Positions 1 through 7,116 of a stretch of DNA of 64,000 nt are shown piece by piece. This stretch comes from Spiroplasma endosymbiont of Nebria brevicollis (lineage in GTDB: Bacteria; Bacillota_I; Bacilli_A; Mycoplasmatales; VBWQ01): NCBI RefSeq assembly GCF_964030895.1, contig NZ_OZ034986.1:992001-1056000 (forward strand). The letters run 5' to 3'. Each line of letters begins with the position of its first letter. Position 1 is the first letter of the stretch. Position numbers and translations under genes: made by a program. The notes under the pieces are model-generated. The model was not told where the DNA came from. It searched no databases and saw nothing but the letters and a program-made list of their open reading frames with translations.

Positions 1-445
1 GGTTCTTAATCATGAATTGAGAAAGTTCAATTGATAACTCTTTAGTTCAAGGTTTATAATTTCAATTATATTTAATTTCATCTAAACTTTGATATCATTT
101 TCTTCATTCACTACTACTAACTAACATATCTTTAGTTAATAATTTATTAAATTGTCCAGCAATAAAACCACGTAAATGGTCTAATGTTTCTTTACCTTTA
201 CCAAATTTTGGATTAAATATCCCACGTTCAATTACTAAATATAAACTATAATCTGTTTTATCATCAATTACACCTAAATTATTAGTTTGACATTGTAGAA
301 AAACCATATTAATAAAATCAGTAAAATAATGATAATCTTTTTTAGAAAAATTAAGACTAGTTATTAATATTGGTATTTTATTTTCTCATAATGTAAACCC
401 AGTATTTTTTATACTTGGGTCAATTGAAAGTAAATAATTATTCAT
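1..445 (-). CDS. RuvC-like Holliday junction resolvase (partial, cut by window start)
   Basis: N-terminal about 148 residues of the same protein that is complete at 19875-20405. It begins with an LLSIDPSIKNTG motif; in RuvC/RNase H-fold nucleases this holds the first catalytic Asp (here D9). The start codon overlaps the end of recT by 8 bases, so translation is probably coupled. The C-terminus lies outside the window. Confidence 0.75.
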
Positions 446-1235
446 TACTAAATACTACCTTATCTAAATTATCAATATTAGTTTGTATTTGTTCATAATT
501 AATATTTATTTCTTCTTTTGGTTCTTCAATAGATTTTAATTTAATTTCTTTATTATCATTATTTGGATTATCAACATACATTATATTTTCATTTTCTAAT
601 ACTATTGCTTGATCAATTTGCATTGCTCTATCAATAATATTTTGATTTTCTAATTTAATACTAGGGTCTTTATTAATATCTCTAATAATTGCTTTAATAA
701 CTGTTTTAAGTGCCATAGCATTAAAACTAGTAGTTCATGGACTATTACCATTTGCTTTACTATATTTTTTTCTATGTTCTTCACATTCTTGTTTAGTCAT
801 ACCTTTAATAAAAGTAATTATTTTACCTAAATAATTTTTAATAGAAATCATACCATAATAACCAATAATTATTTTATTTTCAAATATTTTACTAGGGTCT
901 AATTCTCAACGTTGAGTTTCTTTATTAAAAATATGTTTATCAGTAATAATTTCTCTTTGAAAATCAATTACACAATTTGAACGTTGTAATAAAGTTAAAA
1001 AACCATCTTCTTGTATTTGTACTTGTAATTCATTATTATAAGGTATTAATGCTATTTCTTTTTTAATTGGATTATTACTTAAATCTAATTCAAATATAGT
1101 TGCTAAAGTATTAATAACTGATTGTGGATTTAATGTTGATAATTTTTTATCATTTAATTTTGTTAATTCATAATAGTTAGTAAATTGTTGTATTTTTGAT
1201 TTATCTATATTTTTAGGTAATATTAAATTTGCCAT
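438..1235 (-). CDS. recT: RecT-family single-strand annealing protein (copy 1)
   Basis: 265 aa, a usual RecT length. The hallmark C-terminal block with the sequence WTTSFNAMALKTVIKAIIRD lies around residues 166-185, and an Ile/Asn/Glu-rich acidic tail follows. RecT anneals complementary single strands during phage recombination and normally works with a 5'-3' exonuclease, which fits the PD-(D/E)XK protein encoded directly upstream (start and stop overlap as TAATG). Of the possible starts I chose MANLI at 1235; the longer reading would lie inside the nuclease gene. One internal Trp is encoded by TGA. Confidence 0.85.
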
Positions 1236-1876
1236 TAGTGATTTTCCTTTCAAAGTGCAATTGCCATTTCTCATTCATATACTAATTCATCTGTTATTTC
1301 TACTAATATTTTTTCTACATTATCTTTTTGAATTCAATAAATATAATGTGTATTTGATAAATTAAAACCATTATTTTTTAATATTCAATAATAAGCAGTT
1401 AATTGTAATATTGATTTTTCTTTATTTTCTTTATACATATTTGATAATGTTTTAAAATCAATTATTGTATATAAATTATTTTCTTTATAAATTAAATCTG
1501 GTGTTCCGGCAATAATATCATAAGTAAATACTTGTTCACATATATATTTAGTATTTACTTTAAATTCTTGTAAATTATTTAATAAATTTTCACAATATTG
1601 TAAATAATTTTTATTAAATAAATGTTGAATATTATTTAATAATTTATCTTTTATATTATTAATATTTATATTTTTAAAATATAATTCTGCTACTTTATGA
1701 ACAGTTTCTCCTCTTAATCTAGCATTTTCTAATCTATCAAAAGGTATATTTTCATAAGGATTTTTATTTTCATATAAATAATATTGAATAATTTTAGATA
1801 CTGATATTTTTTCTTGTTTATTTAAAAAATATTGATGTGTATCTTTTTTAAAAATTAAATTATTTTTTAATTGCAT
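1235..1876 (-). CDS. PD-(D/E)XK nuclease, RecB/Cas4-like, partner of RecT (copy 1)
   Basis: 213 aa. The C-terminal half has the arrangement GTPD (D127), then IDFK (D140, K142), then LQLTAYY (Q158), which is the metal-binding and catalytic signature of RecB-type PD-(D/E)XK nucleases. It probably supplies the 3' single strands for RecT. The N-terminus differs from the other copies (NKQEK where copies 2 and 3 have IKNKEL). The stop codon overlaps the recT start. TGA codons late in the gene encode Trp; read as stops they would cut the protein at residue 163. Confidence 0.82.
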
Positions 1877-2021
1877 TTTTAATTAAACTCCTTAAAAAAG
1901 CATTAATTGTAATATGATTTTCTAAGCAATATTTTTTAAATTCATAATATTCATCTATAGTTAATCTAACAATCATTTGTTTATTTAATAAATCTTCTTT
2001 ATTTTTCTTATGTGCTGACAT
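1860..2021 (-). CDS. Small ribbon-helix-helix-like DNA-binding protein (copy 1)
   Basis: 53 aa. After a basic start (SAHKKNKED) comes a short strand-like stretch (KQMIVRLT) and two predicted helices ending LRSLIKNAI, the layout of Arc/MetJ-type ribbon-helix-helix repressors. It overlaps the nuclease start downstream. It differs strongly from the equivalents at 21823-21984 and 59591-59749 in the middle, although the first residues, the last residues and the flanking genes are nearly identical. A regulatory role is inferred. Confidence 0.55.
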   Translation of the reverse strand: MSAHKKNKEDLLNKQMIVRLTIDEYYEFKKYCLENHITINAFLRSLIKNAIKK

Positions 2022-2209
2022 TAAAATTCAACTCCTTTAATATCTAATTCCATTACTAATATTTCATAATGTTCAATATAAGCATTTTCTAATATATGAT
2101 GTTTATAATTTTTATGAAAATTAATAGCATTTTCAATTGTAGAAAATATTTTTTGTTTTCTTTTATTAGTATAATTTACTTTATATTTTAATAAATAATT
2201 ATATTGCAT
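2021..2209 (-). CDS. Small phage protein, YLL-YK family (copy 1)
   Basis: 62 aa, function unknown. It starts MQYNYLLKYKVNYT and ends with EILVMELDIKGVEF. Related proteins are at 22074-22298, 59403-59588 and, more distantly, 57748-57999 at the head of the other phage's operon. Shared pattern: YLL.YK, then K.F...E.A..FH, then a YEILV/YQILA strand. Its frequency in these phages suggests a small accessory role. The stop overlaps the start of the ribbon-helix-helix gene. Confidence 0.6.
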   Translation of the reverse strand: MQYNYLLKYKVNYTNKRKQKIFSTIENAINFHKNYKHHILENAYIEHYEILVMELDIKGVEF

Positions 2210-2223
2210 ATTATTTTTCTCCT

Positions 2224-2424
2224 TTAACCTTTAATAATTTTTTTATAATGAATAATTACTTGTTCTAATTTATTTATTTTTTCATATGAAAAATAATCTT
2301 TCATAATTTTTAAATCACCATCATTATCAATTTCAAATTCTTCATATTTACTATTAAATTCTTCTTGTAATTCTTCAAATTTATCTATTAATTTTCTTGC
2401 ATTTTGTAATTCTAATTGATTCAT
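2224..2424 (-). CDS. Small coiled-coil phage protein (copy 1)
   Basis: 66 aa, rich in Glu, Lys and Leu, with heptad-like spacing (LELQNARKLIDKFEELQEEF) and an acidic middle (EIDNDGDLK). It has a good ribosome site (GGAG, 8 bases before ATG). It is present in copy 3 (59182-59388), missing from copy 2, and weakly similar to the 61-aa protein at 57576-57761. Function unknown. Confidence 0.6.
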   Translation of the reverse strand: MNQLELQNARKLIDKFEELQEEFNSKYEEFEIDNDGDLKIMKDYFSYEKINKLEQVIIHYKKIIKG

Positions 2425-2437
2425 TATCTTTTCTCCT

Positions 2438-2611
2438 TTAAAAATTTTCTAATTGTAATTCATTAATATAATAGTTATATAAACTATCATAGTTATCACT
2501 TGTTAAATATATATCTTCTTCAATCATATTATTAATACATTTATTACAATAATAAGAATTATCTATTTCACTAATTCAAATATATTTTTTATTATGTAAT
2601 TTACATTTCAT
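2438..2611 (-). CDS. Small zinc-ribbon protein (copy 1)
   Basis: 57 aa with a CKLH pair near the start and CNKC at residues 22-25, enough for one zinc site. The acidic C-terminal half is rich in Tyr and Asn. Its start lies inside the preceding small gene (overlap of 11 bases). Probably a nucleic-acid- or protein-binding accessory; no function is known. Confidence 0.6.
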
Positions 2612-2720
2612 TATTTTTACCTATTAATTTATAAAAACAGTTATTACATGTTCTATTATTTATAGATGATTGTTTATGACAAATATCACAGTTATGAGTA
2701 ATAATATTTCAATTAAGCAT
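2601..2720 (-). CDS. Tiny double-CxxC zinc protein (copy 1)
   Basis: 39 aa: MLNWNIITHN, then CDIC and CNNC, which could bind a single zinc ion. Two of the Trp/Cys-rich blocks are strictly kept in all three copies. It follows AAGGAATTAATAT, a fair ribosome site. Too small for most gene finders, but kept at the same place and in the same frame in three cassettes, with different N-termini in copy 2. Confidence 0.6.
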
Positions 2721-2737
2721 TTATATTAATTCCTTTC

Positions 2738-3226
2738 TTAATATTTTAAATAAAATATTTTATTATTATGAGTTACTAAATCTTTTAATGATGTTACTAT
2801 ATAATTTATTACTAAATCATTATGATTATATGGATTATTTATTTTAAAACTTTTTCTATCTTTTTCTCAGGTAATATTATATTTAAAACATTCTTCATTT
2901 TTTATTTGTCCAATATAATAACCATTATATTTTTTATAAAATTCAAGAGTAATTAATTTTTCAATAATTTTATTATATATTATTGGTTTTTCTTTCAAAT
3001 CTTCAATTTGAATATATTGTTTTAATAATTCTTTTAATTGCACACCATTTAATTCTTTTTTTATATTATCTTTAAAAACTCAATATATTCGTGTTTCATC
3101 AATATTAAAAGAATTTTTTTTAATAAAACATTTAGAAATTGATATTTTATATTCTCCAAATTCAATTATTATTGCACCATTATCAGTTTCTTTAATAATT
3201 TGCTCTTGTGAAAATTCTATTATCAT
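2738..3226 (-). CDS. First gene of the early operon, unknown function (copy 1)
   Basis: 162 aa. It is the first gene behind the leader hairpins, with a strong AAAGAAAGG ribosome site. The C-terminal half (from FYKKYNGYYIGQ onward) is identical to the protein at 58383-58868, while the N-terminal half is unrelated there, so the gene is assembled from two exchangeable parts. No known domain recognised. Its position suggests an early or regulatory role. Confidence 0.65.
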
Positions 3227-3248
3227 TTTAAAAACCTTTCTTTTTATT

Positions 3249-3279
3249 CAGCACTGCTACTTTTAGTAAGCAGTTGCTG
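3249..3279 (-). promoter_or_regulatory. Stem-loop 1 in early-operon leader (copy 1)
   Basis: CAGCA-CTGCT-AC, loop, GT-AAGCAG-TTGCTG. The stem ends about 10 bases before the ribosome site of the first early gene. On the plus strand it is followed by TTTTTTT, so it could also stop transcription entering from the other side. Identical at 23159-23189. Confidence 0.6.
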
Positions 3280-3315
3280 TTTTTTTATTTTCTTTTTTAA
3301 AAAAATCTTATAAAT

Positions 3316-3346
3316 AGGCTCTTTATCACCTACAGTGATAAAGCCT
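3316..3346 (-). promoter_or_regulatory. Stem-loop 2 in early-operon leader (copy 1)
   Basis: AGGCTCTTTATCAC, loop CTACA, GTGATAAAGCCT. The equivalents in copy 2 (23224-23254) and copy 3 (58322-58353) have different stem bases but still pair, with the conserved five-base loop position. This suggests a selected RNA or DNA structure. Confidence 0.6.
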
Positions 3347-3656
3347 AAAAAAAAATAAATATATATATACTAATTATTTAATTTATGTTAATATATAATT
3401 GATAAGGTATGTATGTAATATATAACCCCCTTTATGTGTAATAATTTAAAAATAATTAAAGAACAGGGTTTATGGTTATTACATAATCTTGAAAAATTCT
3501 TTACTAACTCAATATAGAGACTTCAATTAATAGACAAATACATACAATAACAATTCAATAAAAATTAATAAATTACTCTTTTATACTCATGTAGTAGTAT
3601 TTACATAAAGTACTCACAATTTAACTAACTACGAGAGTTTATTTAATTTAACAATT

Positions 3657-3682
3657 AAAAATGAGAGTATTATCTCTCATTT
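3657..3682. terminator. Prophage-end hairpin (GAGAG/CTCTC)
   Basis: AAATGAGAG, TATTAT, CTCTCATTT, an almost perfect palindrome followed by an AT-rich stretch. The same hairpin occurs at all three cassette ends (3657, 23570 and 58040 regions). It could act as a two-way terminator or as part of the prophage end. Confidence 0.6.
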
Positions 3683-3699
3683 ATATTTTTATTAAATCT

Positions 3700-3720
3700 A
3701 TACCTATTTTTTATACGGCC
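3700..3720. other. Tandem-prophage junction / candidate phage attachment region
   Basis: After AAATCT comes ATACCTATTTT followed by TTATACGGCC. The inverted third copy has almost the same continuation at 58007-58027 (ATACCTATTTT, GGATACGCCC). Copy 2 instead runs straight into host sequence after AAATCTA. So these ~21 bases are either the start of the next phage genome (a rejoined attP) or an extra terminal piece lost from copy 2. Confidence 0.5.
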
Positions 3721-3862
3721 TCTTTTTAGTTTGTTGTTCTTGTAGTTTTGGTTCTAATTCAGTCTTAGTATTTTTATAAACAAAATTTCGGTGTTGTTCT
3801 AATAAATTTTCTAATTCTTCATTAGTATAATTTTTATTTTTATCTCAGTTAAAGTTTTCCAT
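3704..3862 (-). pseudogene. Truncated phage scaffold protein (inverted duplicate)
   Basis: 52 aa. The first 46 residues match the start of the scaffold protein at 6574-7104 with few changes (MENFNWDKNKNYTNEELE). The reading then runs into prophage-end sequence, giving a foreign KKRPYKK tail before TAG. It is a leftover of the inverted duplication and is not expected to work as a scaffold. Confidence 0.8.
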
Positions 3863-4425
3863 ATTTAACTCCTAAACTCACAGAATGGCTACTGTTTCCT
3901 TAATATTAATTATATCATTTTTTCCCTTTAAAATAAAGAAAAAATCTATATTTATTATAGATTTTCTAGTCATTATTTTCTATTTTTCTTGGTTCAGTAA
4001 TATTAATAATTATATCATTTTGAGTGTTATTATCTTCTTCATTTATATCAAATTCATTTGGATGTGATTTTCTTCAATGTTCATAAATTAATTGTGGAGT
4101 TACTAATGCTTTTTCTAACATATGAGTTGAAATAATACTACGTGCTTTATCATAACTTTTTAAAAATTTTACTTGTCATGGACTATTTCTACGTCGGCAA
4201 TCATATATAAATTTTCTATCAATTCCAAGAGCATTATTTAATCCTTGTGGTGTTAATGTTTTATTTTTTGTTCGTAAATAATTACTAATTTTAACCTCAT
4301 AATCTCCTAATTCTTTTCTTTGTTTTGGCATATTATTCACCTTTTATCCTTATGTATATTATAACATTTACTATTATTCTTATATATAATTATTTGTAGT
4401 TTAAAGAAAGGAATTAATATTATGA
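3725..4425 (+). repeat. 701-bp inverted repeat, left arm
   Basis: Reverse complement of 6011-6711, same length with only scattered substitutions and no indel that I could see. It carries a full TerS-like gene, a truncated scaffold gene, the promoter region and the first codon of a transposase. The arms face each other across about 1.6 kb. Confidence 0.92.
3966..4331 (-). CDS. Putative small terminase subunit, duplicate copy in the inverted arm
   Basis: 121 aa and full length. It differs from the protein at 6105-6470 by only a few residues (GDYEVKISN for GNYEVTISN; KALVT for KSLVT). It sits on the minus strand with its own -10 box and ribosome site, but the scaffold gene behind it is cut off. 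It could be expressed as a second TerS allele or be passive. Function is discussed at 6105. Confidence 0.6.
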
Positions 4426-4715
4426 CTTTAATTAATAATGAATATGATTATGATAGTTTAGATATTAAATATACAAATTTAAAAATAAAAGAATATGAAC
4501 AAGATTTATTAAATTATGATTATAATTATTTTAAAACTTATGATAAAAATAAATATAAATATATACAAAGAAGAGTAAAATTAATTATTAATCCTTTTGG
4601 AAAATCTTATCTTCCATTAAGAATATATAAAAATTTAGAAACTAATGAAAATATATGTCCAGTAAAAAATTTTATTAAAATTCTAGGGTGAATAAAGTTA
4701 ATAGTTATAATTTAA
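4422..4715 (+). pseudogene. ISLre2/UPF0236-type transposase, N-terminal fragment
   Basis: 97 aa, corresponding to roughly the first 90 residues of the transposase at 4872-6014: the shared pattern is YDKNKYKYI, then FGK, R.Y..LETNE and P..N.IKI. The sequence is clearly divergent from its neighbour, so it came from a different phage rather than being copied from it. No catalytic residues remain. Confidence 0.6.
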
Positions 4716-4871
4716 TTTTCTTTAAATAAAAGACAACATTAAACTATTTAATTGTTGCTATAATTATATCATATTATAGTTAATAAACAAGTATTTTAAT
4801 GTTTTATTTTATTATTTTATAACAAAAATTCCTAACTATTTAGGTTTAAGATTTATTAAGTTTTTAAAATA
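4716..4871. other. Spacer between the two facing transposase genes
   Basis: 156 bases of very AT-rich sequence with a short palindrome (CCTAACTATTTAGG at about 4830). No gene. It is the recombination point between two phage-derived segments. Confidence 0.5.
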
Positions 4872-6014
4872 TTAAAGTAAAAGATTTAATTTATTAATTC
4901 TTGCTGAATTAATTAAAAGCAAATTATTAAGTACTTTATCATTATAAATTTTAGCACCATAACCTTTTAATGATTTCACTAAATGTGAAACATCACTTTC
5001 AGCACAAACTCCTTGATTTCAATTTTCTTTTTGATTAATAATACCTTCTTTATTATTTTTAAAATATTTATATATTTTTTCATCAATATTATTTACTTTT
5101 AAAAAATCTAATAATAAATAATATTTACCATTAATAAATAAGTTATATGCATTTGTTAATTTTTTATTATCTACTTTTCTATTAAAAATAAATCCTTTTT
5201 TCAATGCTTTAAATGCATGATGTCTATCAATTACATAAGGAATATTTTCTTTTTTAGCAGAAGTTTTAATTCAAGGTGCACCATCGCCAATAAATACTAA
5301 ACTACTTTTATTATAAATAAATTGTAAATCAAGAAAATCATAAATTTTATCAATTAATTCTTGTCTTTTAATTCTTTCACCATTTTTAGTTTTCATATAA
5401 GTTATTTTTTTATCTTTTAAAACATTTCTACTTTTAGTAGATTTTTCTAAATCTGTACCTTTATTTGCACTAATTGTACGAATACGATTTTTTTGTTTTT
5501 TATTATTAAATAATGAAGAAATAAAACAATCATCCATATTTACAAATAATTTTTCATTTGGTAATAATATCTTTTTCTCTTTTATTTTTTCAACACCTAT
5601 TACTGCATTTTTCATTACATTAGTCATATATGTTTTAGAAAATTTAGCATTTTTTACTATATCTTGTACATCAGATTGTCTTTTACCATTACCTGAATTT
5701 TTTATTATTATATGTTCTAAATTAGTTAAGGTTCTTTTTCTTTTTTTAATTTTTATATAATTATCTAAAGGATAATAATATTCATTAGTTTCTAATATTA
5801 AATAACATCTACGATAAAAATCATTTATTTTACCATATTTAGTATTTGGGCTTCTTGGAGCAGTTTTAACATATTTATATTTACTTTTATCATATTTATT
5901 TTTATGTCAAAAATCATCATATGCTAATCATATATTTCTGAAATAATTAATATCATTTTTATTAATTTCTTTATCACATTCTTCATAATCAAGTTCATCA
6001 GTAAGAAAATTCAT
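4872..6014 (-). CDS. ISLre2/UPF0236-family DDE transposase
   Basis: 380 aa. The pattern of the UPF0236/ISLre2 family is present: VNMDD (D161/D162), IGDGAPW (D244) and AESDVSH (E339), the likely DDE triad, with GNGKRQSDVQDIV upstream as helix-turn-helix. NCBI names relatives in mollicutes after the Mbov_0401 ICE transposase-like protein. The gene is divergent from TerS, separated by 90 bases with a promoter. In both arms of the inverted repeat a transposase lies at this same place, so it looks like a regular phage gene rather than a late IS insertion. No terminal inverted repeats were found right around it. Confidence 0.78.
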
Positions 6015-6072
6015 AATATTAATTCCTTTCTTTAAACTACAAATAATTATATATAAGAATAATAGTAAATGT

Positions 6073-6078
6073 TATAAT
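6073..6078 (+). promoter_or_regulatory. -10 box of the phage late operon
   Basis: TATAAT, 27 bases before the TerS start, duplicated in mirror image at 4358-4363. A good -35 is not visible in the AT-rich upstream sequence, and the divergent transposase start lies 60 bases away. Confidence 0.5.
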
Positions 6079-6104
6079 ATACATAAGGATAAAAGGTGAA
6101 TAAT

Positions 6105-6470
6105 ATGCCAAAACAAAGAAAAGAATTAGGAAATTATGAGGTTACAATTAGTAATTATTTACGAACAAAAAATAAAACATTAACACCACAAGGATTAAAT
6201 AATGCTCTTGGAATTGATAGAAAATTTATATATGATTGCCGACGTAGAAATAGTCCATGACAAGTAAAATTTTTAAAAAGTTATGATAAAGCACGTAGTA
6301 TTATTTCAACTCATATGTTAGAAAAATCATTAGTAACTCCACAATTAATTTATGAACATTGAAGAAAATCACATCCAAATGAATTTGATATAAATGAAGA
6401 AGATAATAACACTCAAAATGATATAATTATTAATATTACTGAACCAAGAAAAATAGAAAATAATGACTAG
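6105..6470 (+). CDS. Putative terminase small subunit / HTH protein, first late gene
   Basis: 121 aa. A helix-turn-helix-like segment LTPQGLNNALGIDRKFIYD (about residues 26-44) is followed by a Lys/Arg-rich helical region and a short acidic tail (NITEPRKIEN). This arrangement resembles small terminase subunits of Firmicutes phages, which recognise the pac site, and it lies directly before scaffold and capsid. TerL, however, is 12 kb away on the other strand. The alternative is a late-gene regulator. A terminator-like hairpin (6471-6497) follows. Confidence 0.5.
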
Positions 6471-6497
6471 AAAATCTATAATAAATATAGATTTTTT
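6471..6497 (+). terminator. Hairpin between TerS and scaffold genes
   Basis: AAAATCTAT, AATAA, ATATAGATTTTTTC: a stem followed by a T run. It would reduce or end transcription before the scaffold gene; a TATAAT at 6522-6527 may restart it. Confidence 0.6.
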
Positions 6498-6573
6498 CTT
6501 TATTTTAAAGGGAAAAAATGATATAATTAATATTAAGGAAACAGTAGCCATTCTGTGAGTTTAGGAGTTAAAT

Positions 6574-7104
6574 ATGGAAAACTTTAACTGAGATAAAAAT
6601 AAAAATTATACTAATGAAGAATTAGAAAGTTTATTAGAACAACACCGAAATTTTGTTTACAAAACTACTAAGACTGAATTAGAACCAAAACTACAAGAAC
6701 AACAAACTAAATTAAAAGAATATGAAACTAAAATTAATAGTTATGAAGAGCAACAATTATTTTCTAATATTAAAGATACTAAAAAAGTAAATTTAATTAA
6801 AAATTTAATGAGTACTGATAATTATAAATCTTTATCTAAACAAGAAGCATTTAATAAAATAAATGAAGATTATAAAGAATTTCTTATTGATAAAATATCA
6901 GAATCTTTTAAACAAGAAAATAAACCTAATACAAATGATTTTAATCCTAAAACTCTTTTAGATTTACATACAAATAGTATTAATCCAGAAGAATTAGAAA
7001 GAAAATTAAATGAAAAAGCAAAAACTACAGGTATTACTGACCCTAACGAATTAGAAAAACTTGTAAATTTAGCAAGAGGAAATGCACTTAAATCTATTAA
7101 ATAG
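6574..7104 (+). CDS. Phage scaffold protein
   Basis: 176 aa, highly charged and mostly helical (Glu/Lys/Asn/Gln-rich), with a coiled-coil stretch around residues 40-70. It is placed immediately before the major capsid gene. This composition and position are typical of capsid-assembly scaffolds. Start chosen at ATG with AGGAG eight bases upstream. The first 46 codons are duplicated at 3704-3862. Confidence 0.7.
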
Positions 7105-7116
7105 AAAGAGGATAAA

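Larger units (their letters stand above)
1..3700 (+). repeat. Direct repeat of the early cassette, copy 1
   Basis: Matches 19961-23606 in the same orientation, almost base for base in the resolvase, recT and nuclease genes. Divergence is local: the DNA-binding gene at 1860-2021, the gene after it, a coiled-coil gene present only here and in copy 3, and the hairpin near 3316. The pattern points to recombination between related phages rather than a single recent duplication. Confidence 0.95.
1..3703 (-). mobile_element. Prophage 1, right end (partial; continues left of window)
   Basis: Minus-strand early/recombination operon plus its upstream regulatory region. Bases 1-3700 are repeated almost exactly at 19961-23606 in the same orientation, and again inverted at 58021-61620. 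The window therefore opens inside one prophage that is followed head-to-tail by a second. The right end is marked by a GAGAG/CTCTC hairpin followed by an AT-rich stretch ending AAATCTA. Confidence 0.85.
3227..3703. promoter_or_regulatory. Leader and intergenic region upstream of the early operon (copy 1), no gene
   Basis: No open frame longer than about 30 codons. It holds two stem-loops (3249-3279 and 3316-3346), an ACCCCC run, about 150 bases of AT-rich sequence with no obvious gene, and the prophage-end hairpin. The early promoter should lie between 3350 and 3450 on the minus strand; no convincing -35/-10 pair stands out. Confidence 0.5.
6011..6711 (-). repeat. 701-bp inverted repeat, right arm
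   Basis: Partner of 3725-4425. It includes the TerS-like gene, its promoter and the first 46 codons of the scaffold gene. Confidence 0.92.

Noticed and set aside
3540-3620. Possible CRISPR-like short repeats in the early intergenic region
   Set aside because: No regular repeat-spacer spacing; no array seen anywhere in the window.
3885-4067. Two identical 60-codon hydrophobic frames in the inverted repeat arms (also 6369-6551)
   Set aside because: They lie opposite the TerS 3' end and its terminator hairpin; the repeat, not a gene, explains the duplication.
4008-4190. Apparent frame-broken genes across the window when standard stops are used
   Set aside because: Nearly all breaks are TGA codons in conserved Trp positions; with the Spiroplasma code the genes are intact.
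6471-6573. Hairpin and TATAAT between TerS and scaffold as a full promoter-terminator switch
   Set aside because: No acceptable -35 box; kept only as a terminator with a possible restart.
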